From a virus: 64,000 nucleotides of DNA. The position numbers and the translations under genes are program-made. Location of the stretch: positions 1 through 64,000 of IMG/VR virus record IMGVR_UViG_3300017971_000190; one strand, given 5' to 3'. The notes under the pieces are model-generated. The model was not told the DNA's origin and searched no databases. It saw nothing but the letters and a program-made list of their open reading frames with translations. Position 1 is the first letter of the stretch, and the number at the start of each line of letters is the position of its first letter. Positions 38,671 through 47,073 of the stretch are shown one piece after another.

Positions 38671-39084
38671 ATGCCAGATGTAATCCCACCTCTTCCTGAA
38701 AAACAAAAAGAAGTAAAAAATACCGTATCTTCTGGGGAAGATAAAAAGACGGTAGAAATACCTAAAGAGTTAAAAGAGGATCTGAAGAAAGAAACAGGAT
38801 CTCTTTGGAAAAAAGCACTGTGGTGGGTCTTAGGTATTTTAGGAGTAGTTGGTTCTATTATTGGTATTGTTTGTTTGCTTAAGGAAAAAGGACCACTTAG
38901 TGCTGCTGAAGATGTAATTAAAATTAGTAAAAGAGAAATTGCAAAAAGTGATATTGAAGCTAAAATAAAATTAGCAGAAGCAAAAAAAGCTGAGACAGAA
39001 GTCATAGTGAAGCTTAAAAAAATCAAGGAAGAAAAAGATGAAGTCAAAGCTCTTGAAGAACTCAACAAGTTGTTGGGGCCGTGA
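38671..39084 (+). CDS. Membrane/coiled-coil protein, i-spanin-like (137 aa)
   Basis: One TM segment (residues 47-70, WWVLGILGVVGSIIGIVCLL) follows a charged N-terminus; the rest is a Lys/Glu coiled coil. This topology is that of an inner-membrane spanin, and the next gene starts inside its 3' end as in many Rz/Rz1 pairs. There is no sequence similarity that I recognise, so this is a hypothesis. Confidence 0.5.
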   Translation: MPDVIPPLPEKQKEVKNTVSSGEDKKTVEIPKELKEDLKKETGSLWKKALWWVLGILGVVGSIIGIVCLLKEKGPLSAAEDVIKISKREIAKSDIEAKIKLAEAKKAETEVIVKLKKIKEEKDEVKALEELNKLLGP

Positions 39085-39637
39085 GTTAAAAAAGCTCAAT
39101 ACTAATCTAACTCCGTTTGTTTTAATTATAATTGGGCTGTTTATAACAGGGATAAGTTTACTTTTTAGTGGGTGCCTTAAAATTCCGTCGATTAAAACAT
39201 ATGAACAAGCTAAAAAAGAAGTAGAAGCTAAAGGTTCCCAAGTTACACCCCCCATTGAAATCAGAGAAAGTTATAAACCAGGGCAGTCTAAAGTAATCCC
39301 TAAAGATTCTACAGCCCCTTATAATGGTATTTTGATTGATAAAGATAGAGCTACTTATTTGGCTGCTATTAAAGCAGAAAGAGATCGGCGTAGATCTGAG
39401 TTGGAAACAACTTTGAAAAAAGCTGCTATTGACAAATTAATTTACGATAGCACCCTCGAAAACATTAAAGCACGTGCGAATTATATGAAATGGTGGCACG
39501 ATAACAAAGGTTGGATTGGTTTCGTTTTAGGAGGAACTTTAATTGGTGGACTCGTGGTAGGTATAGTTTATGCTTTAACAAATGGTAAGGGAGTGAATGC
39601 ATCTACCAACACAATGGTTCTACAATCTATCAAGTAG
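39038..39637 (+). CDS. Possible lipoprotein / o-spanin-like protein (199 aa)
   Basis: A hydrophobic segment (residues 26-45) ends in LFSGC, a weak lipobox with C46; a charged helical region follows and a second TM lies at about 163-185. It starts 47 bp inside the preceding gene. Overlap plus lipobox suggest an outer-membrane spanin partner, but the second TM is atypical for one. It could alternatively be a two-TM membrane protein. Confidence 0.45.
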   Translation: MKSKLLKNSTSCWGRELKKLNTNLTPFVLIIIGLFITGISLLFSGCLKIPSIKTYEQAKKEVEAKGSQVTPPIEIRESYKPGQSKVIPKDSTAPYNGILIDKDRATYLAAIKAERDRRRSELETTLKKAAIDKLIYDSTLENIKARANYMKWWHDNKGWIGFVLGGTLIGGLVVGIVYALTNGKGVNASTNTMVLQSIK

Positions 39638-39719
39638 AAAGAGTTTAATTATAGAACTTTGTGTGTGGTTTATAGCAACTATACTTTTAGGGATAGCTGT
39701 TTACTTTTTGGAGCGGTAA
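39597..39719 (+). CDS. Micro membrane protein (40 aa)
   Basis: ATG after AAGGGAG inside the end of the preceding gene, 40 codons. Residues 17-37 form one TM helix (IIELCVWFIATILLGIAVYF) followed by LER. Its size, topology and place in a membrane-protein cluster fit a small holin or antiholin, or a regulator of one. Seen only by reading the third frame. Confidence 0.6.
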   Translation: MHLPTQWFYNLSSRKSLIIELCVWFIATILLGIAVYFLER

Positions 39720-39720
39720 A

Positions 39721-39921
39721 ATGGACTCTGTAGATCTTAATTGGAAAATGTGTTGTAGGGGTAGCGGTAATTGTCCCGAAGTAAGTGTGACCAGTATTAA
39801 AGAAATTATTACTGTTTTTATTAAAGACGATGCTGGGGACTCTGTAAGACTAACTTTAGACCAATTAGACTCAATAAATATCCAAGTTGCATCTATCATT
39901 CCTCACTATTTCTCTAAATAA
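39721..39921 (+). CDS. Hypothetical protein (66 aa)
   Basis: Not recognised. Contains CC and a later C near the N-terminus, then a beta-rich half. ATG 1 bp after the micro membrane protein stop. Confidence 0.6.
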   Translation: MDSVDLNWKMCCRGSGNCPEVSVTSIKEIITVFIKDDAGDSVRLTLDQLDSINIQVASIIPHYFSK

Positions 39922-39922
39922 G

Positions 39923-40342
39923 ATGATTAATCCGTTAACCCAATTGCTAACCTTTCTTTGGTTTTCTTTTTTCTGCTTCGGTTTTGCAGTTTTATTGGCT
40001 GATGCCCATATTCTCGGTTGTAATGTTTACGACTATGAAGAAAAAGGCTCTCGTATAGCACGACATATTGGAATTATTCCGGTAAGATGTTACTTATTTC
40101 ACTTTAAGTTTTTTAGAGAGCTTTTTCGTTGTTATTTTTGTACTGGAGTTTGGTGTGGAGTTTTAACTCATGTACTATTTCGTGATTTTTATGGGGAAGT
40201 GTATTGGCTCTGGCACGAATCCACTCCATTAAAATGGTTTGAAGGTATTTTAATTGCCGCAATTAGTGGGGCTTTTATTTGTTATGGAATAGACCTCATT
40301 TTTAAATGTTTAGAACGTTACAGTACCAGTTTGGAAGATTAA
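39923..40342 (+). CDS. DUF1360-like membrane protein (139 aa)
   Basis: Three hydrophobic segments surround a CYFCTGVWCG motif, the hallmark of DUF1360-type small membrane proteins found in phages and bacteria. Function unknown. ATG 39923 is chosen; an upstream start would overlap the previous gene. Part of the membrane-protein group following the fibres. Confidence 0.7.
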   Translation: MINPLTQLLTFLWFSFFCFGFAVLLADAHILGCNVYDYEEKGSRIARHIGIIPVRCYLFHFKFFRELFRCYFCTGVWCGVLTHVLFRDFYGEVYWLWHESTPLKWFEGILIAAISGAFICYGIDLIFKCLERYSTSLED

Positions 40343-40345
40343 AAA

Positions 40346-42460
40346 TTGCCTAGTTTTCTCCGTACAGTTGAAGATGTCATAACGCGCCAGATGTACACTG
40401 GTGCGCAAATGCACATTGTGCCTCGTGGACTTGTGTATCCACTTGATATTGGGGGTTTAGGAAAAGTTAGATTTGGTAAAAAAGTGGGAAATTTACTCCC
40501 ACTTTTAACACCAGACAACAGTTATGAACTAGTAGAAGATGCAATTTATTTGACTGATAGTTTAGTAGTGGAACGTAATCCTATGTGGATAGATGTTGGG
40601 GGTTATGTTTACGTAGCAGAAAGGGAATTACACAAAGTTGATGACGTTGTAGACGACACAATCTATATTGAAGGAAAATTACTGGCAGATCATGTTACAG
40701 GACAGAGAGTTTATCATTATAGCAATCCAATTAAAATAGAGGGAAGCTATGATGTTGGTCAAGATGTTATTGTTGTAGATAGTTCTTATTTTATGGTCAG
40801 AGGTGATGTTATTTCCATTCCTAAAGCTACTGTAGGAGTGGACGTTACAATTACCACCTTTGTTGATTATAAAGTAATTGATCTTTTAGGGGTAAGTGTA
40901 GTTAACGGAATTTATCAATACCAATTAACTTTAGACAGAAGATTGGTACATGCTTTAGCTGATGAAACAATTGTGCAATTAAAAGCCAATTTAGCATACC
41001 AATCTAAAATACTGAATGTTCCTTCTACAAGCGGCTTTCAACGAAGAGTTAGTGGTCCTTTTGTTGTAGATTGGGTTAGTGCTCCTCTTCGTAATAAATT
41101 AGAGCTGGACGAGACTCAAACACTTTATCTTTACACTACTGCAAGATCTCAGCTTGAAGATCCTCGCGTTGTTGAAAAAAATAGCGTTATTTTGAGAGAA
41201 CCTATTAGAGCAGATCAATTTCTTTTTTGGGATAAAGTTGATGGAGGGATTAACTATGATAATGGTCTAAAAAGATTTGTTATGTTACCAAATAAAAATG
41301 GTGAATGGAGAATTAAACATAAGTGTGTACCATTGTTAGATCCTCCTTCAAAAACTGCTACTGGTGTTATTGCAACAGTAGATCCAGGATTGTTAAATAA
41401 CAATGAAGGTTTTATTTTAGATGATAGCGAAGATACAGTTATTTTTGAATATGAAGTAAATGGTGCATATGTTCCTACACCTAGTTCAGCGGCTTCTGGT
41501 TCTATTAGTGTTGGAGGTATGCCTACAAATAATCAATGGATACAATTGGACGATGGATTTGGGACCATACTGCAATTTGAGTTTAAAGTCAACTCATCTT
41601 TTTCTCATACTATAGGATTTTATACGCTTGACGTTTCTAGTGCTGTTGTGCCTACAGATGTAGCAATTTTAATTCAAGAATTTATTAACAATTTGAGTGG
41701 TTTTCAGATAACAGCTATAGCGGCTGGAATTCTTATTAATTTAAATCATGAACATGTAAGTACACGAGGAAATAAACTTGTTGTTCTTGACGGGACTTTA
41801 GTTGGTTGGCTTGCTACCGGAATGAGTGGTGGTACAGATGATGTTAAAACAATAGACATAACAGCTGCTACTACAGATATGGAAGTTGCTCAACTTACTA
41901 GTGCAGCAATTAATTCTCAACAAATGTATATTAAAGCAGATTGGCCTGTGTTAGTTCCTAGTATGCTTCTAACAACGTCTATTGAAGGTATAGCTGCAAA
42001 TAAACCTATTGTTAAAAATGTAGCTGCACCTGGTTTTTCTGTGTCAGGAATGAGTGGTGGTTATGGTGGAATGCAATGGAATGTCTCTATTAAGCCTATT
42101 ACAGATGCCCTTTTCAGAATCCGGTTTTATCCGAACGATTGGACAAGTTATAATCTAACAGGTGGAGTTGATAATAATATTTCTGTATTTATTGATGCGA
42201 ATGATGACCCTGTTGAAATGATTGATATGTTAATTTCTACAGATCCACACAGTGAAGTTCTAATGAAAGAATGGGCTTTAACTGGGCCTAGAGTAGGCGC
42301 ACTTAAATATGAGTATGTAGCTCGTCATTTTGGTGCCTACGATTTTGTTAGTACAACTCTTTTATTGAAACAAATGTTTCAAAGCATTGATGACGTTGCC
42401 TCTATACATGATGCAGGATTTGCTCTTGATAGCGGTTTCGTTAAAGCAGGTAATCCTTAA
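40346..42460 (+). CDS. Large virion structural protein (704 aa)
   Basis: TTG start after GGAAGA. Beta-rich, Val/Asp/Thr-rich protein without cysteines apart from a few; internal GMSGG motifs recur (about residues 495 and 570). No family recognised. It heads three consecutive large structural genes and is probably a baseplate, tail or adhesin component. Confidence 0.65.
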   Translation: MPSFLRTVEDVITRQMYTGAQMHIVPRGLVYPLDIGGLGKVRFGKKVGNLLPLLTPDNSYELVEDAIYLTDSLVVERNPMWIDVGGYVYVAERELHKVDDVVDDTIYIEGKLLADHVTGQRVYHYSNPIKIEGSYDVGQDVIVVDSSYFMVRGDVISIPKATVGVDVTITTFVDYKVIDLLGVSVVNGIYQYQLTLDRRLVHALADETIVQLKANLAYQSKILNVPSTSGFQRRVSGPFVVDWVSAPLRNKLELDETQTLYLYTTARSQLEDPRVVEKNSVILREPIRADQFLFWDKVDGGINYDNGLKRFVMLPNKNGEWRIKHKCVPLLDPPSKTATGVIATVDPGLLNNNEGFILDDSEDTVIFEYEVNGAYVPTPSSAASGSISVGGMPTNNQWIQLDDGFGTILQFEFKVNSSFSHTIGFYTLDVSSAVVPTDVAILIQEFINNLSGFQITAIAAGILINLNHEHVSTRGNKLVVLDGTLVGWLATGMSGGTDDVKTIDITAATTDMEVAQLTSAAINSQQMYIKADWPVLVPSMLLTTSIEGIAANKPIVKNVAAPGFSVSGMSGGYGGMQWNVSIKPITDALFRIRFYPNDWTSYNLTGGVDNNISVFIDANDDPVEMIDMLISTDPHSEVLMKEWALTGPRVGALKYEYVARHFGAYDFVSTTLLLKQMFQSIDDVASIHDAGFALDSGFVKAGNP

Positions 42461-42470
42461 GGTGATTTAG

Positions 42471-44741
42471 ATGGCAACTGGAATTCCTCATCTCACTTTT
42501 GCTATTCGCCAAGCTTTAGATAGATTGGCATGGCAGCATGGTATTTATGATCAAGAATTTCTTGAAAGGATGAAATTCTGTTTTGGGCATCCTTCTTATT
42601 TTACTAACTCTTATTATGGAATTGTAGCCCAAGAAGATCCAGCTAGCAATATATCTGGGGGACCTGAGCCTTTAGTAGTTTCCACCAACGCTAGTAATCA
42701 AGACACTACTACTATTGATGTAAATCCTGGGGCCATTATTACTAAAAGTGGAAATTGGGCTGTTCTTTCTGTGCATGCTCGGCAAATAAGTCTAGCCAAT
42801 ACAAGTCCTGGAATTCCAAATGTCGTTTATATGGTCTATACACTGCAACCGGCAGATGTAACAAGAAATGACTACGAAAAACAAATAACCCCTCTTTATG
42901 CTCGTTTAGGGGATTTAGCAGCTTCAGAATTAGACAATGTTGTACTGGGGGGTTTAGAAGAATCTCAGATTTATGTAGACGATGTAGATACTTATTTAGG
43001 CTATGCTGAAGAAGCAAGCGTAGAGTATGTTCCACTTGCTATTGTTACTGTACAAGAAACTGTGGACCAGACAACCGGCTTAACTGTTACATCTTTAGTA
43101 ATCGATCACACTAGAGACAATTATACTTGGAATAGACCGTGGTTTTCAGCACAAGATGTTGAGCATAGAAGTAAACTAGGTTCTGGAACACAAACAGATA
43201 ATAATACACACGCACTTGGAATTGGAGATATTGATGACAACGGTTATACTCTCTACAAACTTTTACTTAATCATGGCATGATTAAAGCTGATGACAAAAG
43301 CGTTGCAAAAGTTCCCGGATATCGTTGTGAAGCTGCTGTTTTAACTGATCAACTTTTAACTGATGATACACAAGGAACGGTTACAGGATTTCCCTCTAAA
43401 AAATATGCAGAACTTCCTTATTTTCCTGTTAGACTTGGAAAATGTTGGATACAAAGTTCGGGTGAAGAACGAGCTGCACTTATTGTAACAGGAACAAACA
43501 AAATTGTTTTTGTAGGAGAAGATCCTCCTAGTGGAGAGACACTAAACATATATTTTACTCGGGTAGAAGCCTGTGAACCTCCCTCTGGTTCTGACGAAAT
43601 TGTTTTCTCTACTTCTAATCCAACTGATGGTGAAATGATTATTGCTGGGGGTCAAGGTAAAAATCAGTTAGCAAATACACAAGAAAGTTTTTCAGACTCT
43701 CAAAAGTTCCCTATGAGGTATCTTCTTTATGTAGACGGGGAAGCGGCTATTCGTAGAACACCTCAAGTAATTTATTGCTACAAAACTTTGGCTTCTATCG
43801 GTACACAAGATGCTCCTACTATTGACCAGTATGCTCCTGGTCATATTATGGTAGGGCTTACAAAAGCAGCTACCGTTGCTACGATGGTAATTAAAATTCA
43901 TATTTATGGTACTGATGAAAACGGAGCTTCTATTGATGAGGTAGTAGAATTCATTGGTACAAATTGGTCTGATTTTACTATTCCCTCAACAACCGTTCCT
44001 CTCAGCTCGGTTCAAGTAACTGATGCTATTTTTGCTTCTGTAACGAATATTGTAGTTGATGAAGCTACTGATGAGGGTCCAAACGCAGCTATTATGCTGT
44101 GGGTAATTAATACTCCCTATGATTCTTATGATAAAGTTAGTGATGGTTGTTTAATTTCTGACGTCATGTGGGACGGTTTGAGAATGGCAACCGTTTATGA
44201 CAAAAGAATAATTGAGACAACAGTTCGAGATTTTCAAAGTGGCGATATTGGAAAAGACGGTTTTTACTATTGGATCAATCTTCTAGCAGGAAATAAAACT
44301 ACTCTTTACGTAGAGGATTTCAAACGCCCACTTTATCACTGTTTGCAACAGACTAAAGAGTATTTAACATCAGGATTTAATGTAAACAAAAATAAATATA
44401 TGCCTTATAATAATTTCAACAAATTGCAGGTACATTTAGAAGGAATATATAGAACTAGAGCTTTACCTGTTTTTGATGGGTCATCTTCAATTTGGACAGC
44501 TTCATTTTTACCTCAGCAGAAAACAACAGGTACAAATCCTTTTGCTGCCACTCCTCCTCGTTTCCGATACAGGTTAGCCAATGGTACGTGGGGAAGTACA
44601 TGGCACTATATGAATCCTGTAGCTGGCATACCAAATACTTTTAGTTGGGAAACAATTGAGAGTGGATCTCCTGTAATACCTGTGGAAATTCAACTAGAAT
44701 TAAATCCTTTTCCTTATGTCGCCATGGTTGTATTTGGATAA
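42471..44741 (+). CDS. Large virion structural protein (756 aa)
   Basis: A mixed beta-rich protein, no recognised domain. The N-terminal 50 residues are helical and may attach to the particle. Context between two structural genes supports a baseplate or adhesin role. ATG after AGGTGATTT. Confidence 0.65.
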   Translation: MATGIPHLTFAIRQALDRLAWQHGIYDQEFLERMKFCFGHPSYFTNSYYGIVAQEDPASNISGGPEPLVVSTNASNQDTTTIDVNPGAIITKSGNWAVLSVHARQISLANTSPGIPNVVYMVYTLQPADVTRNDYEKQITPLYARLGDLAASELDNVVLGGLEESQIYVDDVDTYLGYAEEASVEYVPLAIVTVQETVDQTTGLTVTSLVIDHTRDNYTWNRPWFSAQDVEHRSKLGSGTQTDNNTHALGIGDIDDNGYTLYKLLLNHGMIKADDKSVAKVPGYRCEAAVLTDQLLTDDTQGTVTGFPSKKYAELPYFPVRLGKCWIQSSGEERAALIVTGTNKIVFVGEDPPSGETLNIYFTRVEACEPPSGSDEIVFSTSNPTDGEMIIAGGQGKNQLANTQESFSDSQKFPMRYLLYVDGEAAIRRTPQVIYCYKTLASIGTQDAPTIDQYAPGHIMVGLTKAATVATMVIKIHIYGTDENGASIDEVVEFIGTNWSDFTIPSTTVPLSSVQVTDAIFASVTNIVVDEATDEGPNAAIMLWVINTPYDSYDKVSDGCLISDVMWDGLRMATVYDKRIIETTVRDFQSGDIGKDGFYYWINLLAGNKTTLYVEDFKRPLYHCLQQTKEYLTSGFNVNKNKYMPYNNFNKLQVHLEGIYRTRALPVFDGSSSIWTASFLPQQKTTGTNPFAATPPRFRYRLANGTWGSTWHYMNPVAGIPNTFSWETIESGSPVIPVEIQLELNPFPYVAMVVFG

Positions 44742-44758
44742 ACGGAGAAACTTTTAAG

Positions 44759-45682
44759 ATGCCACAAATTCGTTATTGGGATTATTTATCTCCTGTCCCT
44801 TCTGCATGGGACAATATTGTCAATCGTGTACTTAATAATGCAGGTGTGTATGAAGGTTTAGATTTAGACGTCAACAGCTCGAATCAGTTGATTGCTACCG
44901 TGGGTTTTGGTCTCCAACCTGATGGTGTAATTTGGGAAGAAACCACTGATGTAGAGATTGATTTTTCTCCTACTGTCGCTCAAGATTATACTATTGTCGC
45001 TATTCATGAAAATGAAGAAAGACCTGGAGGGGCTCCTGTTACGTATGAAGCCTTAGCAGGCATTTTTACGACTTACAACGATGCAGTTATTCTTGGTTGG
45101 GTTTACTATCCTGGAGGTGGTGTTCCTGTAACCATAGATTATATTCTTAAGGCTCCTAAAGCTCTTCCAAATGAAAGAATTATCGAAAAACAAGATTTAG
45201 CACCCATTGTTCTCATTCCTGAATTTCCTCGTAGTTACTATGATATTGGTGCTAGTGGTGTTAATACTACGTTTACTCCATTAGAGTGGACAACTGTTGG
45301 TACTTTCCTTATGTATCAAAAATGCGCTAACAGTGCAGCAGCTCCAGGCGCACAACAAATTGTTCAACATTTCCAGTTTTATAGAGACACTGCTCCGCGT
45401 CCGATCAGTTTTGATTTTTGGGTTAATATTCCAGCTGCTCCTTTGACAAATCTGACAGTTCAGATTTATGGATCTGATCAAGTACTTGTGCCCATTATTA
45501 GTGGTAGTCCTATTACTGGTACTGGAAGCTGGGAAAAGAAAACAGTGGTGGTGCATCGTTACAATGGTGTTTTTGATCAAGATGAACCCTATACTATGCG
45601 CCTTATCTTTAATCTCGGCATTGGACAGGAAATAAAATTGGGTAGGATCAAAGCAAATTTCTGGCCTTATCCAATTTTGTAG
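44759..45682 (+). CDS. Structural/adhesin-like protein (307 aa)
   Basis: N-terminal PQIRYWDYLSPVPS and a VNSSNQLIATVGFGLQPDGVIWEE block resemble attachment domains of phage baseplate fibres; the C-terminal 130 residues look like a jelly-roll (carbohydrate-binding-like) beta domain (FDFWVNIP, KKTVVVHRYNG). Probably a receptor-contact protein; inference. Confidence 0.6.
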   Translation: MPQIRYWDYLSPVPSAWDNIVNRVLNNAGVYEGLDLDVNSSNQLIATVGFGLQPDGVIWEETTDVEIDFSPTVAQDYTIVAIHENEERPGGAPVTYEALAGIFTTYNDAVILGWVYYPGGGVPVTIDYILKAPKALPNERIIEKQDLAPIVLIPEFPRSYYDIGASGVNTTFTPLEWTTVGTFLMYQKCANSAAAPGAQQIVQHFQFYRDTAPRPISFDFWVNIPAAPLTNLTVQIYGSDQVLVPIISGSPITGTGSWEKKTVVVHRYNGVFDQDEPYTMRLIFNLGIGQEIKLGRIKANFWPYPIL

Positions 45683-45708
45683 CTAATTAGAAAGGTTTGT
45701 TGTTCCTC

Positions 45709-46266
45709 ATGATCACTCTCGTTAAATTTATTCGCAACAAGCAAAAAGAAGACAAAAATAAATTTGTTACTCGCACTTTGGGAAAAGTGGGAGTAATCCA
45801 TAGTACTATTTATCATGCTATGGAAGAAAAACCCAAGAATGATGAATTTTGGTATGTAGAAATTTTAGATGAAGTTGGAAAAGGGCTAGCTACAGGCTGT
45901 TTTATTCTTCGTCCTATTAAACGTGTCTCTACTGTTGACAGGTTTGGACGAAAAGTGCCAGATATTGTAAGATTAATTCCTGGAACATATGATACTGAAC
46001 GGAGAGGAAATACTATTTATGTCTATCCTAGACAAGTTTTAAATAAAGAATTAACTGGACCACACTGGATTTTAGATGTAAGCACTAAAACTCACCTCGC
46101 AAGCCTGCATAAAGAAAGAGAAGCTGATTCTACCAAGTATAATATTAATAGCATGGTAGTAGTTTTTGATGAACCTTACCTTCCTATTGTTGCTAAAAAA
46201 GATGAGCCAATTTTAGATATTGAAGACGTAGACGAGGAAGAAAATATTGATTTTGGAGAACCGTGA
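45709..46266 (+). CDS. Hypothetical protein (185 aa)
   Basis: Not recognised. Basic N-terminus, acidic C-terminal tail (IEDVDEEENIDFGE), the composition of some DNA-binding or assembly proteins. ATG 45709 is preferred to TTG 45697, which is too near the AGAAAGG site. Stop overlaps the next start (GTGA). Confidence 0.6.
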   Translation: MITLVKFIRNKQKEDKNKFVTRTLGKVGVIHSTIYHAMEEKPKNDEFWYVEILDEVGKGLATGCFILRPIKRVSTVDRFGRKVPDIVRLIPGTYDTERRGNTIYVYPRQVLNKELTGPHWILDVSTKTHLASLHKEREADSTKYNINSMVVVFDEPYLPIVAKKDEPILDIEDVDEEENIDFGEP

Positions 46267-46682
46267 CAATCATGCGTCATATTAAAGGAGTTCACCTCAT
46301 TATTGACGGTTATGTTGGCTGTGAAGACGTTTTTTCACAGCCTTTTATTTTTGATTTAATTTATAGACTAGTAGATAATTTAGAAATGAAAATATTGACT
46401 GAGCCACTTTGTAAAGAGGTTCCAGTTGATTGGGACAAATTAAATAGTGAAAATGATGAGGGTGGTACATCCTATTTTTGCATGATTACTACATCTCACA
46501 TTTCTCTCCATATTTGGCCCCTTCGAAAAGCATTTATGATGGATATTTTTTCTTGTGTTCCTTTCGAGGTTGAGTTAGCAAAAAATTTGGTAATTGACTC
46601 TTTAGGAGTAACCGAGTATACTAAAAATGTTCTGTTCAGAACTGATCCTCGCATGGAAGAAAAATTAATCAGCCAAAGGTAA
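46263..46682 (+). CDS. speD: S-adenosylmethionine decarboxylase (SpeD-like)
   Basis: The segment TTSHISLHIWPL and MMDIFSC match the bacterial AdoMetDC core: S78 is the self-cleavage/pyruvoyl serine, H83 and C98 the processing and proton-donor residues. The residue before the serine is Thr instead of the usual Glu. The enzyme makes decarboxylated SAM for spermidine synthesis; no spermidine synthase lies in this window, so it would feed host enzymes. Length (139) is typical. Polyamines help package and neutralise DNA. Start GTG 46263 or ATG 46272. Confidence 0.85.
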   Translation: MTIMRHIKGVHLIIDGYVGCEDVFSQPFIFDLIYRLVDNLEMKILTEPLCKEVPVDWDKLNSENDEGGTSYFCMITTSHISLHIWPLRKAFMMDIFSCVPFEVELAKNLVIDSLGVTEYTKNVLFRTDPRMEEKLISQR

Positions 46683-46689
46683 AAGTAGT

Positions 46690-47073
46690 ATGAGCCGCTG
46701 TTGTTGTGGACGAGGGAGACCTTCCCGTGTGGCAGGTGGCCCCCCAGTTTGTAAAGCTCTAGAAGAGAGTGGAAGTTCCTTTTTGGTGTGGCCTATACGT
46801 ACTGGTTCAGGCTTACACTTGGCTGTGAAATTACCCGTTGGAAAACAAATCAAACAGGTGGATCTTTTTTCATTTTTGACCAGTGTAAATTGCAATGGTC
46901 CTACAGCAACTTGGTTGAAAAGAGAAATTTCTTTTATTCAAAATGCTGTGCAGAAAAAAGAAGAATTGTTTTATGGGTACACGTCATCAGGAATATCCGT
47001 CAATAAATTAGTGCAAATCTCTAGGAGAGCTACACGTGACCAAGAAAAATTACCAACTAACTCCTCTCGGTAA
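46690..47073 (+). CDS. Hypothetical protein (127 aa)
   Basis: Not recognised. An N-terminal RCCCGRGRP cluster is Cys/Arg-rich; the remainder is alpha/beta. Overlaps the polymerase gene by 38 bp. ATG without a clear ribosome binding site, 7 bp after the previous stop. Confidence 0.55.
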   Translation: MSRCCCGRGRPSRVAGGPPVCKALEESGSSFLVWPIRTGSGLHLAVKLPVGKQIKQVDLFSFLTSVNCNGPTATWLKREISFIQNAVQKKEELFYGYTSSGISVNKLVQISRRATRDQEKLPTNSSR

